From positions 28,565,742 through 28,629,741 of the forward strand of contig CM046343.1 in NCBI GenBank assembly GCA_025403435.1: DNA of 64,000 nt, in the 5' to 3' direction. Every line of letters starts with the position of its first letter. The stretch's first letter is position 1. The stretch comes from Artocarpus heterophyllus (lineage: Eukaryota; Streptophyta; Magnoliopsida; Rosales; Moraceae). Under the pieces are notes generated by a model. That model was not told where the DNA came from, searched no databases, and saw only the letters and a list, made by a program, of their open reading frames with translations. Shown here in pieces: positions 35,904 to 47,610 of the stretch. Both the position numbers and the translations under genes were made by a program.

Positions 35904-38455
35904 GGTCGTTCAAACTAATTCAAATTGGACTGAACCAGTCAAACAAATAGATTGTGAGTTTTGTGAGCTTTTTCTTTGTGGCTTTGCTTAACGCGAAAAA
36001 GAGAACATAGGCTAAAATAGTTTAAAGATTATTTGACACTTTCTTTCTTGTAAGTTCTAACATAAAAGGAATTGTTCGGACAAGCACAAAAATTTTGGGA
36101 ATTGGTTCAAATTCATTCTCATAAGCTTAAAAAAAATGTAAGAACAGCATCGCAAATTTAGATGAGTAAAATTGAAATATAACAGTTTCCCTTAAATATT
36201 GGGGCCCAAAATAACCTTTTTTTGGAGATCTAAGTTATGGAAACCCTTTGGGGGAGAAGATGACGCCTAGAGGTATACCAAAAAAAGACAAAAAAAAAGT
36301 GTCGAAGATATATATAATTAACTAATTTATGGCCATTAGGGACTTCCGACCATAGTTGATAACTTCAGTTGATTTTTCTTTTTTCATGGGCATGACTGCC
36401 AAGCTTTTAAATCTTGGGATTCATTGTTCCACTTTAAATAGTAACATGGCCCGCTTTGTGCTTCGTCATTTCGTGAAAGGAATTCTTCTTCTATGATTCG
36501 TTACTCAAGATTTTGGAAGATCTCGAAGTGTTTTGATACGATGGCTCATAACAATGTAATTTCGAATTTTATGGTTTGAACTGTAAGTTTTAAATTGTAT
36601 AATTTAAATGATAGTTTTGAATTAATGTTTGATATATAAAAGTTTTAAAACAAGAATCATGATTTAAATAAGAACTGATGTTTAAAAACTATGGTTAATG
36701 AAAAAAAAAAAGAATGAGAAAAATTTTACTATAGAAAATAGTTAAAAGCCATCAAAACTTAATGGGAACAAAGTTTAGACTTTAAAGATTTTGGCTAGTT
36801 TAAAATAGCCTCAGCTATTAATCTACCAAAGGTTGGTATAAACTGTCTTTATGGTTCAAAATCTACGTATCAAACCAGATATAAGTTACAATATCAAAAT
36901 TTTAATTATTATAATATTAAACTCTCATATGTTATACTATAAACTCTCACATATTATACTATTTATTTAAGTTTCACCTTAGTTTTTAAACACTTTATTC
37001 ATGAGATCATAATTGATTTATGTACCACTTGGTTTTTTTCCTTTTTTTTTTTTTTTGGGCGTCTACACCGGCCCCAATTTTTTTTTTTTCTCACAATGTA
37101 CACGATCATCAATTAGTTTGGCCAATCATTACAAATCTTAGAAATCAAGACAAGGAATTAAAAGCTCAGTTTTCAAACTCCACCGTCATGTTCCTATCTA
37201 TCACGGCTCATTCAAAGCCAAAAATATGATAATATTTTTGGGGCAGGACGTGAAAAATAACCTACCACTCTAGCTAGGAGATGATTCTAAACCAAACCTT
37301 CTTGGAGTTTCCTTTTTAAACCATCATGTTTCTCTTAATACGATGGAATGGCAACCTGTCATTTAATAAAGTTTTCAGCAGCTACAGTATGAATCAAAAA
37401 AGAGTTATAATATAAAGTTCTCTTATATATTATAGTATTCTAAACTAAGAATGACTCAAACCCTTTGTTTAAACTCGTCTCTCAACGCAAAACTATGATA
37501 AAACAAAATTTCACAATTGTGTTTCACTAATATGATAATTATTTCCTTCAAAAAAAGAATATGATAATTATCACACCTCATCACAAAATTCTTCGGTGTT
37601 TTGATAAAAGAGTCTGATGGACATCAAGGGAATTCTACCATGAGGCATGAGTATGAAAAAAAACATTCTAGTTAAACCTTTATTTTGAACCATGAGATTT
37701 GTTCGAATCTTTTTCAATTTTGCGTTTTTTTTATTTTCACATAATTTGATCAAATTTAATATTTAAAAAGCAAAGCTTTATATTTGGTGCGTTAGATAAG
37801 ATAACATTAAATAAGATAGCCTTAGAGAATTGGGTTGGAACATATTGAAATGGATATAATAAAATTTTAGCTAATCAAATTCTGTGTTTGGTGTTAGGGG
37901 CCTTTTTGTAAAAAAATTTTCAAATTTTGCGACAAAGTTATTTCCCTCATATAAAAATTATATTTTTGACCCCTCATTTTTTGAAAAATTATAATTTGAC
38001 CACAAATTTTTATAAATATTTGCAAATAGATCATTAAAAATTTTTACAATAGACAAAGGCTTTGTTTAATCCCATGCTTTAGCAAGGGATTATCAAATCC
38101 CCTTCCAAGAGGATTCAAGCATGAATTAAACAAGCTTTTATGCAATCCAATTTTTAAAGCTTTTCATCAAATAAAATATTAAGATTTAATCCAATCTAAT
38201 TATTCATAATCTTGACACCAAACATGTCTTAATAGAACAAACGGGCCAGAAGTTAGTGGTGTATTGGAGGCTCTCTGGAGGATACGTTAAAGTCAAAGCC
38301 ACAACGAGTATTAAAGAGAAAGGAAGGAGCTAAAAAGTTAAGAGCTTCGTCCCAAGTGCATCAAATCAAAAATTGCACGAAAGTTCAAACTAAATTATTG
38401 TTATTTGTTAACAATCAACTTCTTTGGAACAAATGTTACACGTGACATCTGAATC
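35904..38455. other. Gene-free AT-rich DNA with palindromic repeat pieces
   Basis: No gene seen. The MITE-like family motif recurs near 36910-36965 (AAACTCTCATATGTTATAC, AAACTCTCACATATTATAC) and 37400-37440. 37020-37090 has two poly-T runs around a short GC-rich piece. Confidence 0.4.
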
Positions 38456-38472
38456 AAGATAATTAAGAAGTG

Positions 38473-39871
38473 TCCTTTCAAAAAAATAAATAAATAAATT
38501 AGTCTTATAGCCTTTAATTTTTTATGAAAATAAACATTTGATTCTTAATTTTTTTATTTCTTAGTTTTTAATTTTTTATTTTAGTTGTTAAAAGATCAAT
38601 TTAACAGTCAAACTATTATGTTTGACCATTAAAAATTATTAGATCTCATTTTTTAATTAAAATTAATAAATTATCCTTCAAATTAATAAAAATTAACATA
38701 AAAACATTAAAAAAATATAAACAAATAAAACAAACAATAAAAACAAAAAGGAAAACAAAATAACTACAAGCCCTAATCTTCAACAAAACAAATCAGATCT
38801 TTCGCATCTCAAAAAATGAAACGAAAAAACAAGTAAAAAAAAAGGCTAAGAAAAAGAAAAATCTAAACAAAAACCCAAATCAATCCAGCATCAAATCTAG
38901 ATTCAACAACATTCAATCACTAAGCAAAACATAAATCATTGAACATTTGGTCATATCCCAATGTCACAAAACATTAAAAATCATTCTTTAAAAAAAAATC
39001 CTCTTTTTCTTTTTCTTATCCTTCTTCTTTCCTTCCTCATGTTCTCTGCTGACAAGAAAAAAAAAAAAAAAAAGACCTATCTTAGATTTGAGAAAGAGGG
39101 GTGTCTCACCGACGTAAGCCCAAGTTGGTCATCGCACTGCTATTGTGGCATCTCCGACTCGAGCCCACTAGTCGACGAGAGTCAAGCTCTGTCACCCCCA
39201 TTTTTCTCCCTAAGTCGCTCCAACCTTTGCAAGGGCTTCGCAACTTGGCTCGCGACGGAGATATGAGGTGATGGAGATCTGAGGCGACGGAGCTCTAAAG
39301 CAATATCAGTCTTGACTGGCATGGGCAGCGATGGCTTCGCCCTTAGAGCTCAACGAAAATAGCTGTAACGAGCAGAGAAACCTCAACAGAGTGGAAAGAA
39401 AAAAAACTAGAACAATTTTCATGTCCAAAAAATATGTTTTTTTGCTTCAAAAAACTGCCAAAAAAAAAAGGGTCATTTGGCTAAAATGACTTTTTCTTAA
39501 AGTCATTTTTCCAAATGCCCCGTTCTTTATTTGTTTTGGTTTTTTTCGTTTTGGAAAAGTTTTGTTTGTTTTTTTCGGTTTTACTGTTTTTAATATTTTT
39601 TATTTTTACATTTTAATTTTATTTTTAAAGAAATATAATTTAATTTTTAATTTATTAAAAAGAATATTAAGTAGTTTACTAAATACCCTTGCTTAAGAGG
39701 TCATGTGCACCTCACCTCATGTGACTCTATCTTTTAATGAAAATTTGTTAAATTAGCCTCTCAACAACTAAAATAAAAGTTTAAAAATTAAAAAATAAAA
39801 AAAATTAGAGAATAAAATCTCATTTTCCTAAAAAGTTTGGGAACAAATAAACAATTTACCTAAAAAGAAAA
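38473..39871. mobile_element. 1.4-kb inverted-repeat element with a GC-rich centre (Mutator-like?)
   Basis: Flanked by 17-bp direct repeats AAGATAATTAAGAAGTG (38456-38472 and 39872-39888). Inside, the left end (about 38500-38640, including TTTTATTTTAGTTGTT) is an imperfect reverse complement of the right end (about 39735-39860, including AACAACTAAAATAAAAG). The centre (about 39090-39380) is markedly GC-richer and could be captured host sequence, but I recognise no protein in it. The direct repeats are longer than the 9 bp typical of Mutator-like elements, so the class is uncertain. Confidence 0.55.
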
Positions 39872-39888
39872 AAGATAATTAAGAAGTG

Positions 39889-41579
39889 GCCAGCTCTTGT
39901 AGGCCTGACTTGACCTCCAAATCGACGTTGATGATCTCTCTCTGTTTTATTTTATTATTTTATTATTTATTATTTTTTCTCAGAAACAAATCCATGAAGA
40001 TCAGTTAACGTGGTCATTACTCAAGCATACGCGCAAGAAATTTAAGTATAGGATTTTTACCGTAGAGTATGATAAAAAAAATCATATTGGTCAGCTTCTT
40101 ATTATTTGATATAATTTTTAATAAATTTAAAAAGAAACATACAATATCGGTACTTACCCAAAAATATATATATATATATATATATATACACACTTCACGC
40201 ACATATATGTCATAATTCGATTAAAAACATTTTTGCAATATTAGGTTATTGAAAAAGAGAATATTTATATGACACAACAGCAATACTAGTGAGTAGTGAC
40301 ATGGCAAAATGTTCTAGGGATTGTGAAGATTAAGAACCATTGTTTGATTTTGATATAATTTTACATGTAAAGCCAGAGTTACTTATCAATAAAGTTTACC
40401 CATGTCCCCTTGAATGAAAAAAAAAAAAAAGAAAAAAAAAGCAGAAGAAGAATTTAGCTATGTGGAAGCTTCCAAAACAAAAATGAGGTTCATCAAGACA
40501 TTACAGAAAATTCAGAAAATTTGGTCTCCTTTAGAGTTGTGTTTAGTTAGAGTGAGGGATGAAAAGAGAGAGACGGCCAATTCAATGTTTGGTGGTTTAT
40601 TTACGAAAATCCATCTTATTCATATTTCAAAAAGTTATTTTACCCTCTAATAAATTATCAATAAAAAACAAAATAAATAATCTAACAATTAAATAATTAA
40701 CTGTCATCTATCATTTTAACTCTTGTTCTCTTCTACCAAACTACGCAAAAGATTTGCTACAATCCCTTTAATTTTGTATTCCCTAGGGCTGCTGTTGATA
40801 ATCGTTTAGGGTCAATTTCCTTGCCTCTTTTTCCTTTCTTCGGCCTTGTATAAAAAGACAAAGCCAGAAAAATGAGTAAGAAAGAACGATGTGATTAAAC
40901 TAATATGATGAGAGATGAAATACAATTTTAAAAACAAAAAACAATTTTATAAAGTTTTATATACAAAATTGTACGAAAAAAATAGTTCAAGAAGGTAGGT
41001 TGCTCAACCTTACTCCTACGTGGCTCCGCCTCCGTCTCCATACTTAAGAATAGATTGTGATTCTTATATGAACTAAGTGGGTGCCTCAAAATGTGTTACA
41101 GAAATATATAAAACCCATTTAAATTCAAAAAATGAATCTCGAGGGAAAAAAAAAAAGTTCTAAGCAAATTAGATCACCACCTTTTATCTTCATGCAAGCC
41201 TAGAAAACGTGATAGAATTCATTTTTAAATGCAAGAACAAGGTTATTTTATAGGAGAATTAAAAAAACTTCTTTTAATCTAGTAATAATATAACACCAAT
41301 TGGCAACTTGTCTCATATCTGCAAAATCACATGGGCATAGATATGAACTACAAATCTAAGATTCTTCTTTCTTTCTGAGTTGATAATGTCCATATGTGCA
41401 CCAATTAAATTAATCAAATACCAACTGTCCCCAGGCGCATCAATCATAAAAAGCAAAAATGGGGCAGGTGGTGTTTGTCTCAACTCTGATTTTTTTTTTT
41501 TTTTTTTTTAACTTCTTTACCTTGTTTCAAGGAAGTTACACATTTTATATTACAACCCACAAAGAAGAGTGAGCAAGTT
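39889..41579. other. Gene-free DNA downstream of the galactosyltransferase gene
   Basis: No coding region is supported. Contains an (AT)n run at about 40166-40188 and several poly-A tracts. The part next to 41579 should include the 3' UTR and polyadenylation region of the minus-strand gene, but no signal stands out. Confidence 0.4.
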
Positions 41580-44500
41580 TCAGAAGCTGGTGTGCCAGAT
41601 AGCTCCATCACCCTCCCCGCAGCGCTGGTGCACTTCCTCCATTCTCTCCACCGATTTGCAAATGCCGCTGCAGCTCCAATCAAACGATGCTGAGCAGGCG
41701 TTCCCCGCTTGGGCTTTCCACTCACAATCTGTCGGCAAAGACTCAAAAAAGTTTCATAAAGTTTGAAGATTTTTCCCGACTTTACAGTATATATAGACGA
41801 GTAGAGCATTGAAATCATATACAAGTGCGGTTCTGTTTTAAAGGGATAAAGAGTTTCATGTCAAGTTCAACATGATAATGTTCCATGTATCGGAAAGGAA
41901 TGTCATTGGTTTTTAAAAGGATTATGGTTCTTTCTGCAGTATGATAATTTATACGTCTTTTTTCCTTTTACAAGAACGGCCACTTTTTTGAGAAACTGAA
42001 GAATAAATCGCTAGTCTTGAACAAATTATTCTGAAGTGTCTCTCGGACACCAAGTATGAAGAGCCCGAGGAGTACATACTTCTTTGTTGGAAGCTTTAAA
42101 TAGATAATTAACATCTATAAGCTCACTAGAGACTTTTTAGCAACTATCGAAGGAGTTCCAATGAACAAGTACTACATTGTTCCGAGTCTATGCATTGACT
42201 GATTAAACATAAGTATCTATAAATTAAGCTTGAAGACAATCCGCATTGGCGGGGAAATGTAAAGGGACTACATGGTTTTAGTTGAGAAACTGGAAGAAAA
42301 TATTGCGGAGGCTTACCTGGCGGAGTACCACAGCAAAGGCTTCTATCGTCAATGTGCTCGACATCAAGACCAATAAACCAAGAACCCAGGGAAACATCTT
42401 CATTTGCAAATTTATGAAGTATGTGCCTACAGTGAAAAATACACACAATCATTAGCAGTTTCTTTCTTGTACTAAAATACACACAGGCGATTCCAATATT
42501 GAGATTTTTAGTTCTTATAAACAAGTTCAGAAACAACGCTCTGAGAAAATGGCTTACCGATTCACCGATATGTAAGTAGCCAAATCTTTGGAGATTGCGT
42601 AAATCTGCCCTGTTGCATGCCTAAAATACTTGTTTCCCTCCTCACCGAATTTCCAATATTCTGGCTCATGGTACTTGGCACCCCTAAAAAAGAGAGAGAG
42701 AAAAGATAGGCTTAGATGATGATCAATATGACAAAAAGATCAAACATGATTCAGATCATTTTGCAGCTCACTTCTGTGCCAGGACAGGACCAGACTTCAT
42801 GCAACCAACATAGACGCGAGGTTTCGATCTATGGCGGCTCAAAGTAGAACCAACCATACCTGTCGCACATTAGAAATAATTCAGTAAAGCTGAAATTGCA
42901 TTTCGCTATTGATCTTTCTCTAAAGGGAGACAAGTAGAGTCAATAAAGTAACCAAGATTTATGTGAACATCATCATCAACTTTGATAAAGAAGTCAGCAT
43001 CCCATTTAGCAACAGCTGTTGAGAAATATATCTGGGTTTTTGAGGACAATTCATGATATCCTTCCACATGGTTCTGCAGACAAACAGAAAGACCTAATAT
43101 AAGCTTCATCAACATATAATGGTTAACGGCAATGGAAGCCTTGGAAGAATTTCAGAAATTAGTTTCTGCAAATTGCTCTTATACAATAATGTCCTGACAT
43201 AATCTTGGAAAAAAATGTCTCGGAAAACATGCCTAAAACTTGTGCTTAATTTGGATACTACCTATAAGAAAATCTTTAGACAAAAGATAACAAGTAAACT
43301 TATTAATAAAAAAACATACCAATCGCAAAAAATCCTTATGCTGAGCTTCTTCGGCATCAATGGCACGATCTAAAACACCGCCTGGAGTTGCGCTGAAAAC
43401 ACAAAATTGAACATGTTACATGTTTCAGTTAATGTCGAAATTGCAAAAAGCAATTAGCAACTCAGTTGCAGTTTCAAGTAAACCAACCTATGTCCAATAA
43501 CAAACCGTATTATGATTCCCTTCTCTGTCTCCAACCTCTTCAGCTCGTCTCCTACAGGAACGTTAAGCAACAAGCTTACTTTGGGCAGCTACACTAATTA
43601 TTTAGGCACAATCGTAAGTATCAAGTGTGGTACTAAACCTTGAGGCATCCACGTGTCTCTGATCGAGTCCCTTCGCTTTCTACTACTAAATGCAGTAATG
43701 ATTCCCATAACAAAGAAAACTTTTGGGCGCTCCTTGAATATCTCCGTTCCTGGTTTTGTAACAGCTGGAGATCCTTCATCACTGTTCTCAACTTTCGCGG
43801 ATCTGGCTGTGGCTAGCTGCACCTCTAACAAGGAGATTGTTTTATCTAATGTCCTGAAAGCATTAGCGACATGAATCTTCCATACAAACTAATTTAACAG
43901 ATAAATGGTGTAAACAAAAAATTAAAAAAGAAAAAGTGAAATGGTAAACGATCATGCCTATAAGTTCCACCACAAACCACTAAAACATTAAAAAGATGGA
44001 GATAGATAGTTTACATGATCACATTGTGCGTCTGAGAAACTTGAGAAAGGATGTCTCCCACTTGATCAGAAGCCTCCTGTAACATTCACAACATTTGTCA
44101 GCAAGTCCTACCAAAAAAAATGGAGCAGATGATAACATATTAATGTAACTTGCCTTCTTATCGCAGTTAACAATGGGATGAATGGCTCCTGATTGATGTT
44201 TCTTAAAAGAGGAAGCCTCCTCCTCATCCATTTGGACTGTATCAGGGACATCCCAAAACCTAAAAGTACATGAAATTCAAAACTAATTCAATTGTATTTG
44301 TATATAACAAAAGAAGAAGAAAATACGTGCAACAAAGAGAGAGGAGCACCTAACAACCTATAGAACTGAAACGATGGAATTTAGTATTTACAGGTTACAT
44401 CTGCATGCAAAAAAATAAAAAAACACGATATAACACTACTATGTTTCATGCCATTCTTTGGCTGTTAACTAATAGACATATGTAGCTAGATGACAATTGA

Positions 44501-45803
44501 CAGCCATTCCGACACGGATACTTGGAGTGAAACATATGGCAATGCTTCATGAGATAAATAGGAAGTTGGACACTCTAAGAATTCACAACTGCCATACTTT
44601 CTACATTATGTAACATATCCATCATGTTTAGCACATTTGTGAACTGCAATTTTCAACTACAAATTTACAACAAAGACTACAAGATGGGAATAGTTTCGCC
44701 AATGTAGATGAGAAAGAAACCTTGCTAGCCTAAGTGCCGATTGGGTGATGAAATAAGACAATAAGACAGGGACTACTTTCTTTTTTTTTTTTTTAAAGAA
44801 AAAAAACGTCGCTATAAACGCTTGGGCAACATCTTCACACCAGCAAGCAGAAGGTTTCATATGGGCAACCAAGACCTTGGAAAGAACCATTTCATGCATG
44901 AAGCAAAAAAATAAATAAATCTTGGAGCGGTGTTGGGGAACAACCACATGTAAGTCCGCTAGTATTTACACTTTTCTCATGTTCAAATAGACTCCAATAG
45001 ACAAGCCAACTAAATAAACTCGTTAAGACCAGATTTTTAACTCCCAAAGCTAGAAAAATTGCAGAATGTTCTTAGCTCTGCGGATTTAACACCTTAAAAC
45101 CCATCTCAGCGTATACAAATAAAAGTTTTAAACTTTCTTTTTCATTATAGCTATCTGATCCCTTTCCAAAGAATCTCAAATTGTGGGATTTTATTTTTCA
45201 ACTTTAAAAGGATTTCTTCACCCTTTGTCATTAAACTCAAATCCTAAAACTTGAAATTGCACTAACAAGCTTAAATGCCTCGTAGTATAAAATATTCACT
45301 CCATGCTTTCCAAGAATCCAAACAGGTCATACAACATAGTTAGGTCCTTATCCAAGCGCCGCCTCTCAGCAATAAAGTTCTTACTCCAACAATATTAATT
45401 ACACATCTAGTTGCCATGACCACAATGTAAGTAAGTACCCGTTACCCAATTGAAATGCTAAAAAGAAAAAAGCAAAACAAAACAAAGAAACTCCCAATCT
45501 GACACAAAAAGACCAATACTTTACATAAAGGTTGAGATAATACAAAAAGGGTTTAAAAGGAAACTCATTTGCAGTAAATGATACAAAGTATACGAGATTT
45601 TAAGAGCCATATGAAAAAAGAAAGCAAATCTGAGAGCTGATTCAGTATAACTGCATAAGATCCTAGAGAGAGAGAGAGACAGAGAGAGATAAAGCAAACC
45701 TGTTAACGACAAGAACACCCAAGAAGAAGCTGAGAATGCATAAGAAAGATACCCATCTGGTGGAAACTCCATTGCCAACTTTGTGAGGTCTGCTCAGACC
45801 CAT
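41580..45803 (-). CDS. Probable beta-1,3-galactosyltransferase (GT31), 11 coding exons
   Basis: Golgi type II glycosyltransferase of plant GT31, a group that adds beta-1,3-galactose to glycoproteins such as arabinogalactan proteins. Exons (minus): 45803-45700, 44259-44154, 44076-44015, 43853-43639, 43551-43488, 43392-43320, 43073-42953, 42859-42772, 42683-42558, 42426-42317, 41728-41580. They join in frame to 405 codons plus TGA, about the usual family length. A signal-anchor helix lies at residues 17-33 ([17 protein letters not shown]). The catalytic domain starts near 135 ([17 protein letters not shown]); the metal-binding DDD is at 241-243 (KVDDDVH) and the conserved EDVSLGSW at 329-336. 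The C-terminus is Cys-rich (CCGTPPDCEW, CSGIC). All introns are GT-AG except intron 2, which has AAG|GCAAGT. No lesion was found. The exact acceptor sugar and orthologue are not assigned. Confidence 0.93.
44077..44153 (-). other. GC-AG intron (intron 2 of the galactosyltransferase gene)
   Basis: This 77-nt intron starts GCAAGT after AAG and ends TTACAG. GC donors with otherwise perfect consensus are the known minor class of U2 introns. Splicing here is required to keep frame with exon 3. Retention would shift the frame and end translation about 45 codons later. Confidence 0.8.
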
Positions 45804-46966
45804 TTAAGTTTAGAGAAGCCAAAAAAAAAAAAAAAAAGGCCTTCGGTTTTAAGAAAGCTTTCCTTGTTTGAACCTCAGGTAGAGAGAAGCTAATGGCTGA
45901 TTAACGTTAGAAAGAGGACAGAGAGGAGGAGGACCCCATCAAAGAAAAAGCGATAAAAACAACATACAAAATCATCATGTCAAAAAAAAAAAATCCCATG
46001 AAAGAAATGTTACATAATACAATTAATAAAAGAGAATAAGAAAGGACAAAAGCAATGGCTTTTGATCTTTCCCCAGCTTTCACAACTCAAACCCATTGGT
46101 CTCGGGAAAATGGGTGCCTTGTAATTCTATTCCACTTCATAAATTTTGTCACGGGAAATACAATACAAGAAAAAAAAAAATAGGAATAATAATAATTGGA
46201 AATGACATGCCTCACGACAACTTTTTTAGCTACCAATAATGCCCCCTTATTCTCAAGCAATGGCCGGCGTCTGGTCCTCTTTTTTTTTAAAATTTTTTTC
46301 CACAATAATTGTTATTATTTTTGAAAATTTTTTAGAGGGTAGTAATTTTACACCTATAGAGTTTAAAGTTTTATGTTTTACTTTTTTTTTAAACCATTAG
46401 AGGATGGTTTTCATCCATTAAATTATCATTTTCCATTGTTTAACTGATAACATTTGCATTATTTATTTAATTTAACATGATTTGATTTGATTTAAAAGTT
46501 AAAAGTTATATCTAAACTAAATTTGTACGTAAAAATCGTGTCTTATTAATAAGGTGTTTTCTTATACGTTTTGAAAGTATAGTTTAAATTATAAACCATA
46601 TAAAACTTTTATATACTATAAATTATAATACGCAATTCAACTTAAAATTACTTTTCTCTCATGCACCTTATCTATTATATATAATATAATATATATATAC
46701 ATATAGTTCTTGCCTATTTGACCGTTTTGTTTTCCGTGTTTTCATTTCCTGGGAAAAGTGAAGAAGAGTAATCCAAAAGCTATACCCAACTCATGACTGC
46801 TTCAGTTCATACATATAAAAATTTACCCAATATGGAGAAAATGTGTTTAATAATAGGATTAAAGCAATTATCCATTTTGCTTCTATTATTTGTTTTTTTT
46901 CTATGCGAGAGAAATTGGTTCATTCAATCAGGTGCTGAGGATAAAGGAAGACAGCTTAATTAGTAC
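45804..46966. other. Upstream region of the galactosyltransferase gene
   Basis: Contains the likely 5' leader and promoter. A poly-A run lies at 45821-45837 and purine-rich sequence at 45885-45935. No convincing TATA box could be fixed. From 46300 onward it is AT-rich intergenic DNA. Confidence 0.35.
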
Positions 46967-47073
46967 CATAAATTAAAGGTTCGAGTTATGTTTAGCCCTA
47001 TTTAAAAGCGATGATATTTCATAAATTAAAGGTCCGAGTTATGTTTAGCCCCACTCAAAAGTGATGATATTTC
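46967..47073. repeat. 53-bp tandem duplication
   Basis: CATAAATTAAAGGTTCGAG... (46967-47019) is repeated from 47020 with a few substitutions (TTCGAG/TCCGAG, CCTATTTAAAAGCG/CCCACTCAAAAGTG). ATCAGGTGCTGAG flanks the pair on both sides (about 46928 and 47098). Confidence 0.75.
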
Positions 47074-47324
47074 TCATTTCTTTGTATATAAAAAAAATCA
47101 GGTGCTGAGTGATATCACTTTTATTTGCCTAGCCTGTCAACTTCCCTCACCGATTTCACATTTTAAGGGCCAAACCAAAAGCTTTTATCTCACACCACGA
47201 CGTTGCTTTCTATTTCCATCATGATTTTGACAATCTCAAACAAATATGTTTAGGTGGTGGGTGTTATTTACTTGAGCCATCTGCTTGCTATTTCCCTTTT
47301 TTTTTTTTTTTTTTTTGTTTAAGT

Positions 47325-47457
47325 ATGTTTAGAATTAACTTTATAGTTTAAAACACTGTAGCATTTTTTTTTTTTTGGCTTTTTACTGTAACATATAAAA
47401 ACTTTACACTATTTAGTAATTATAAAGTTGGTTTTAACTATACTTGTCAAACACTTT
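47325..47457. mobile_element. MITE-like palindromic repeat
   Basis: Left end TATGTTTAGAATTAACTTTATAG is mirrored by the reverse complement of the right end (AAAGTTGGTTTTAACTATAC...CAAACACTTT). The centre holds the family motif AAAACTTTACACTATTTAG. Confidence 0.6.
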
Positions 47458-47465
47458 GTAAAATA

Positions 47466-47610
47466 GTGTTTAGAAAGTATGGTTAAATTAAAAATTATAG
47501 CACATAAAATCTTTACACTATAGTTTATTTTTTCTGGTTATTGTAGTATGTGAGAATTTTATACTGTAACTAAAAAAATTTTGGTTAAAACTCGATTAAA
47601 CCAACTTCCC
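47466..47610. mobile_element. MITE-like palindromic repeat
   Basis: Starts GTGTTTAGAAAGTATGGTT directly beside the previous copy. The motif AAATCTTTACACTATAG in the left half opposes GAGAATTTTATACTG in the right half. Confidence 0.5.
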
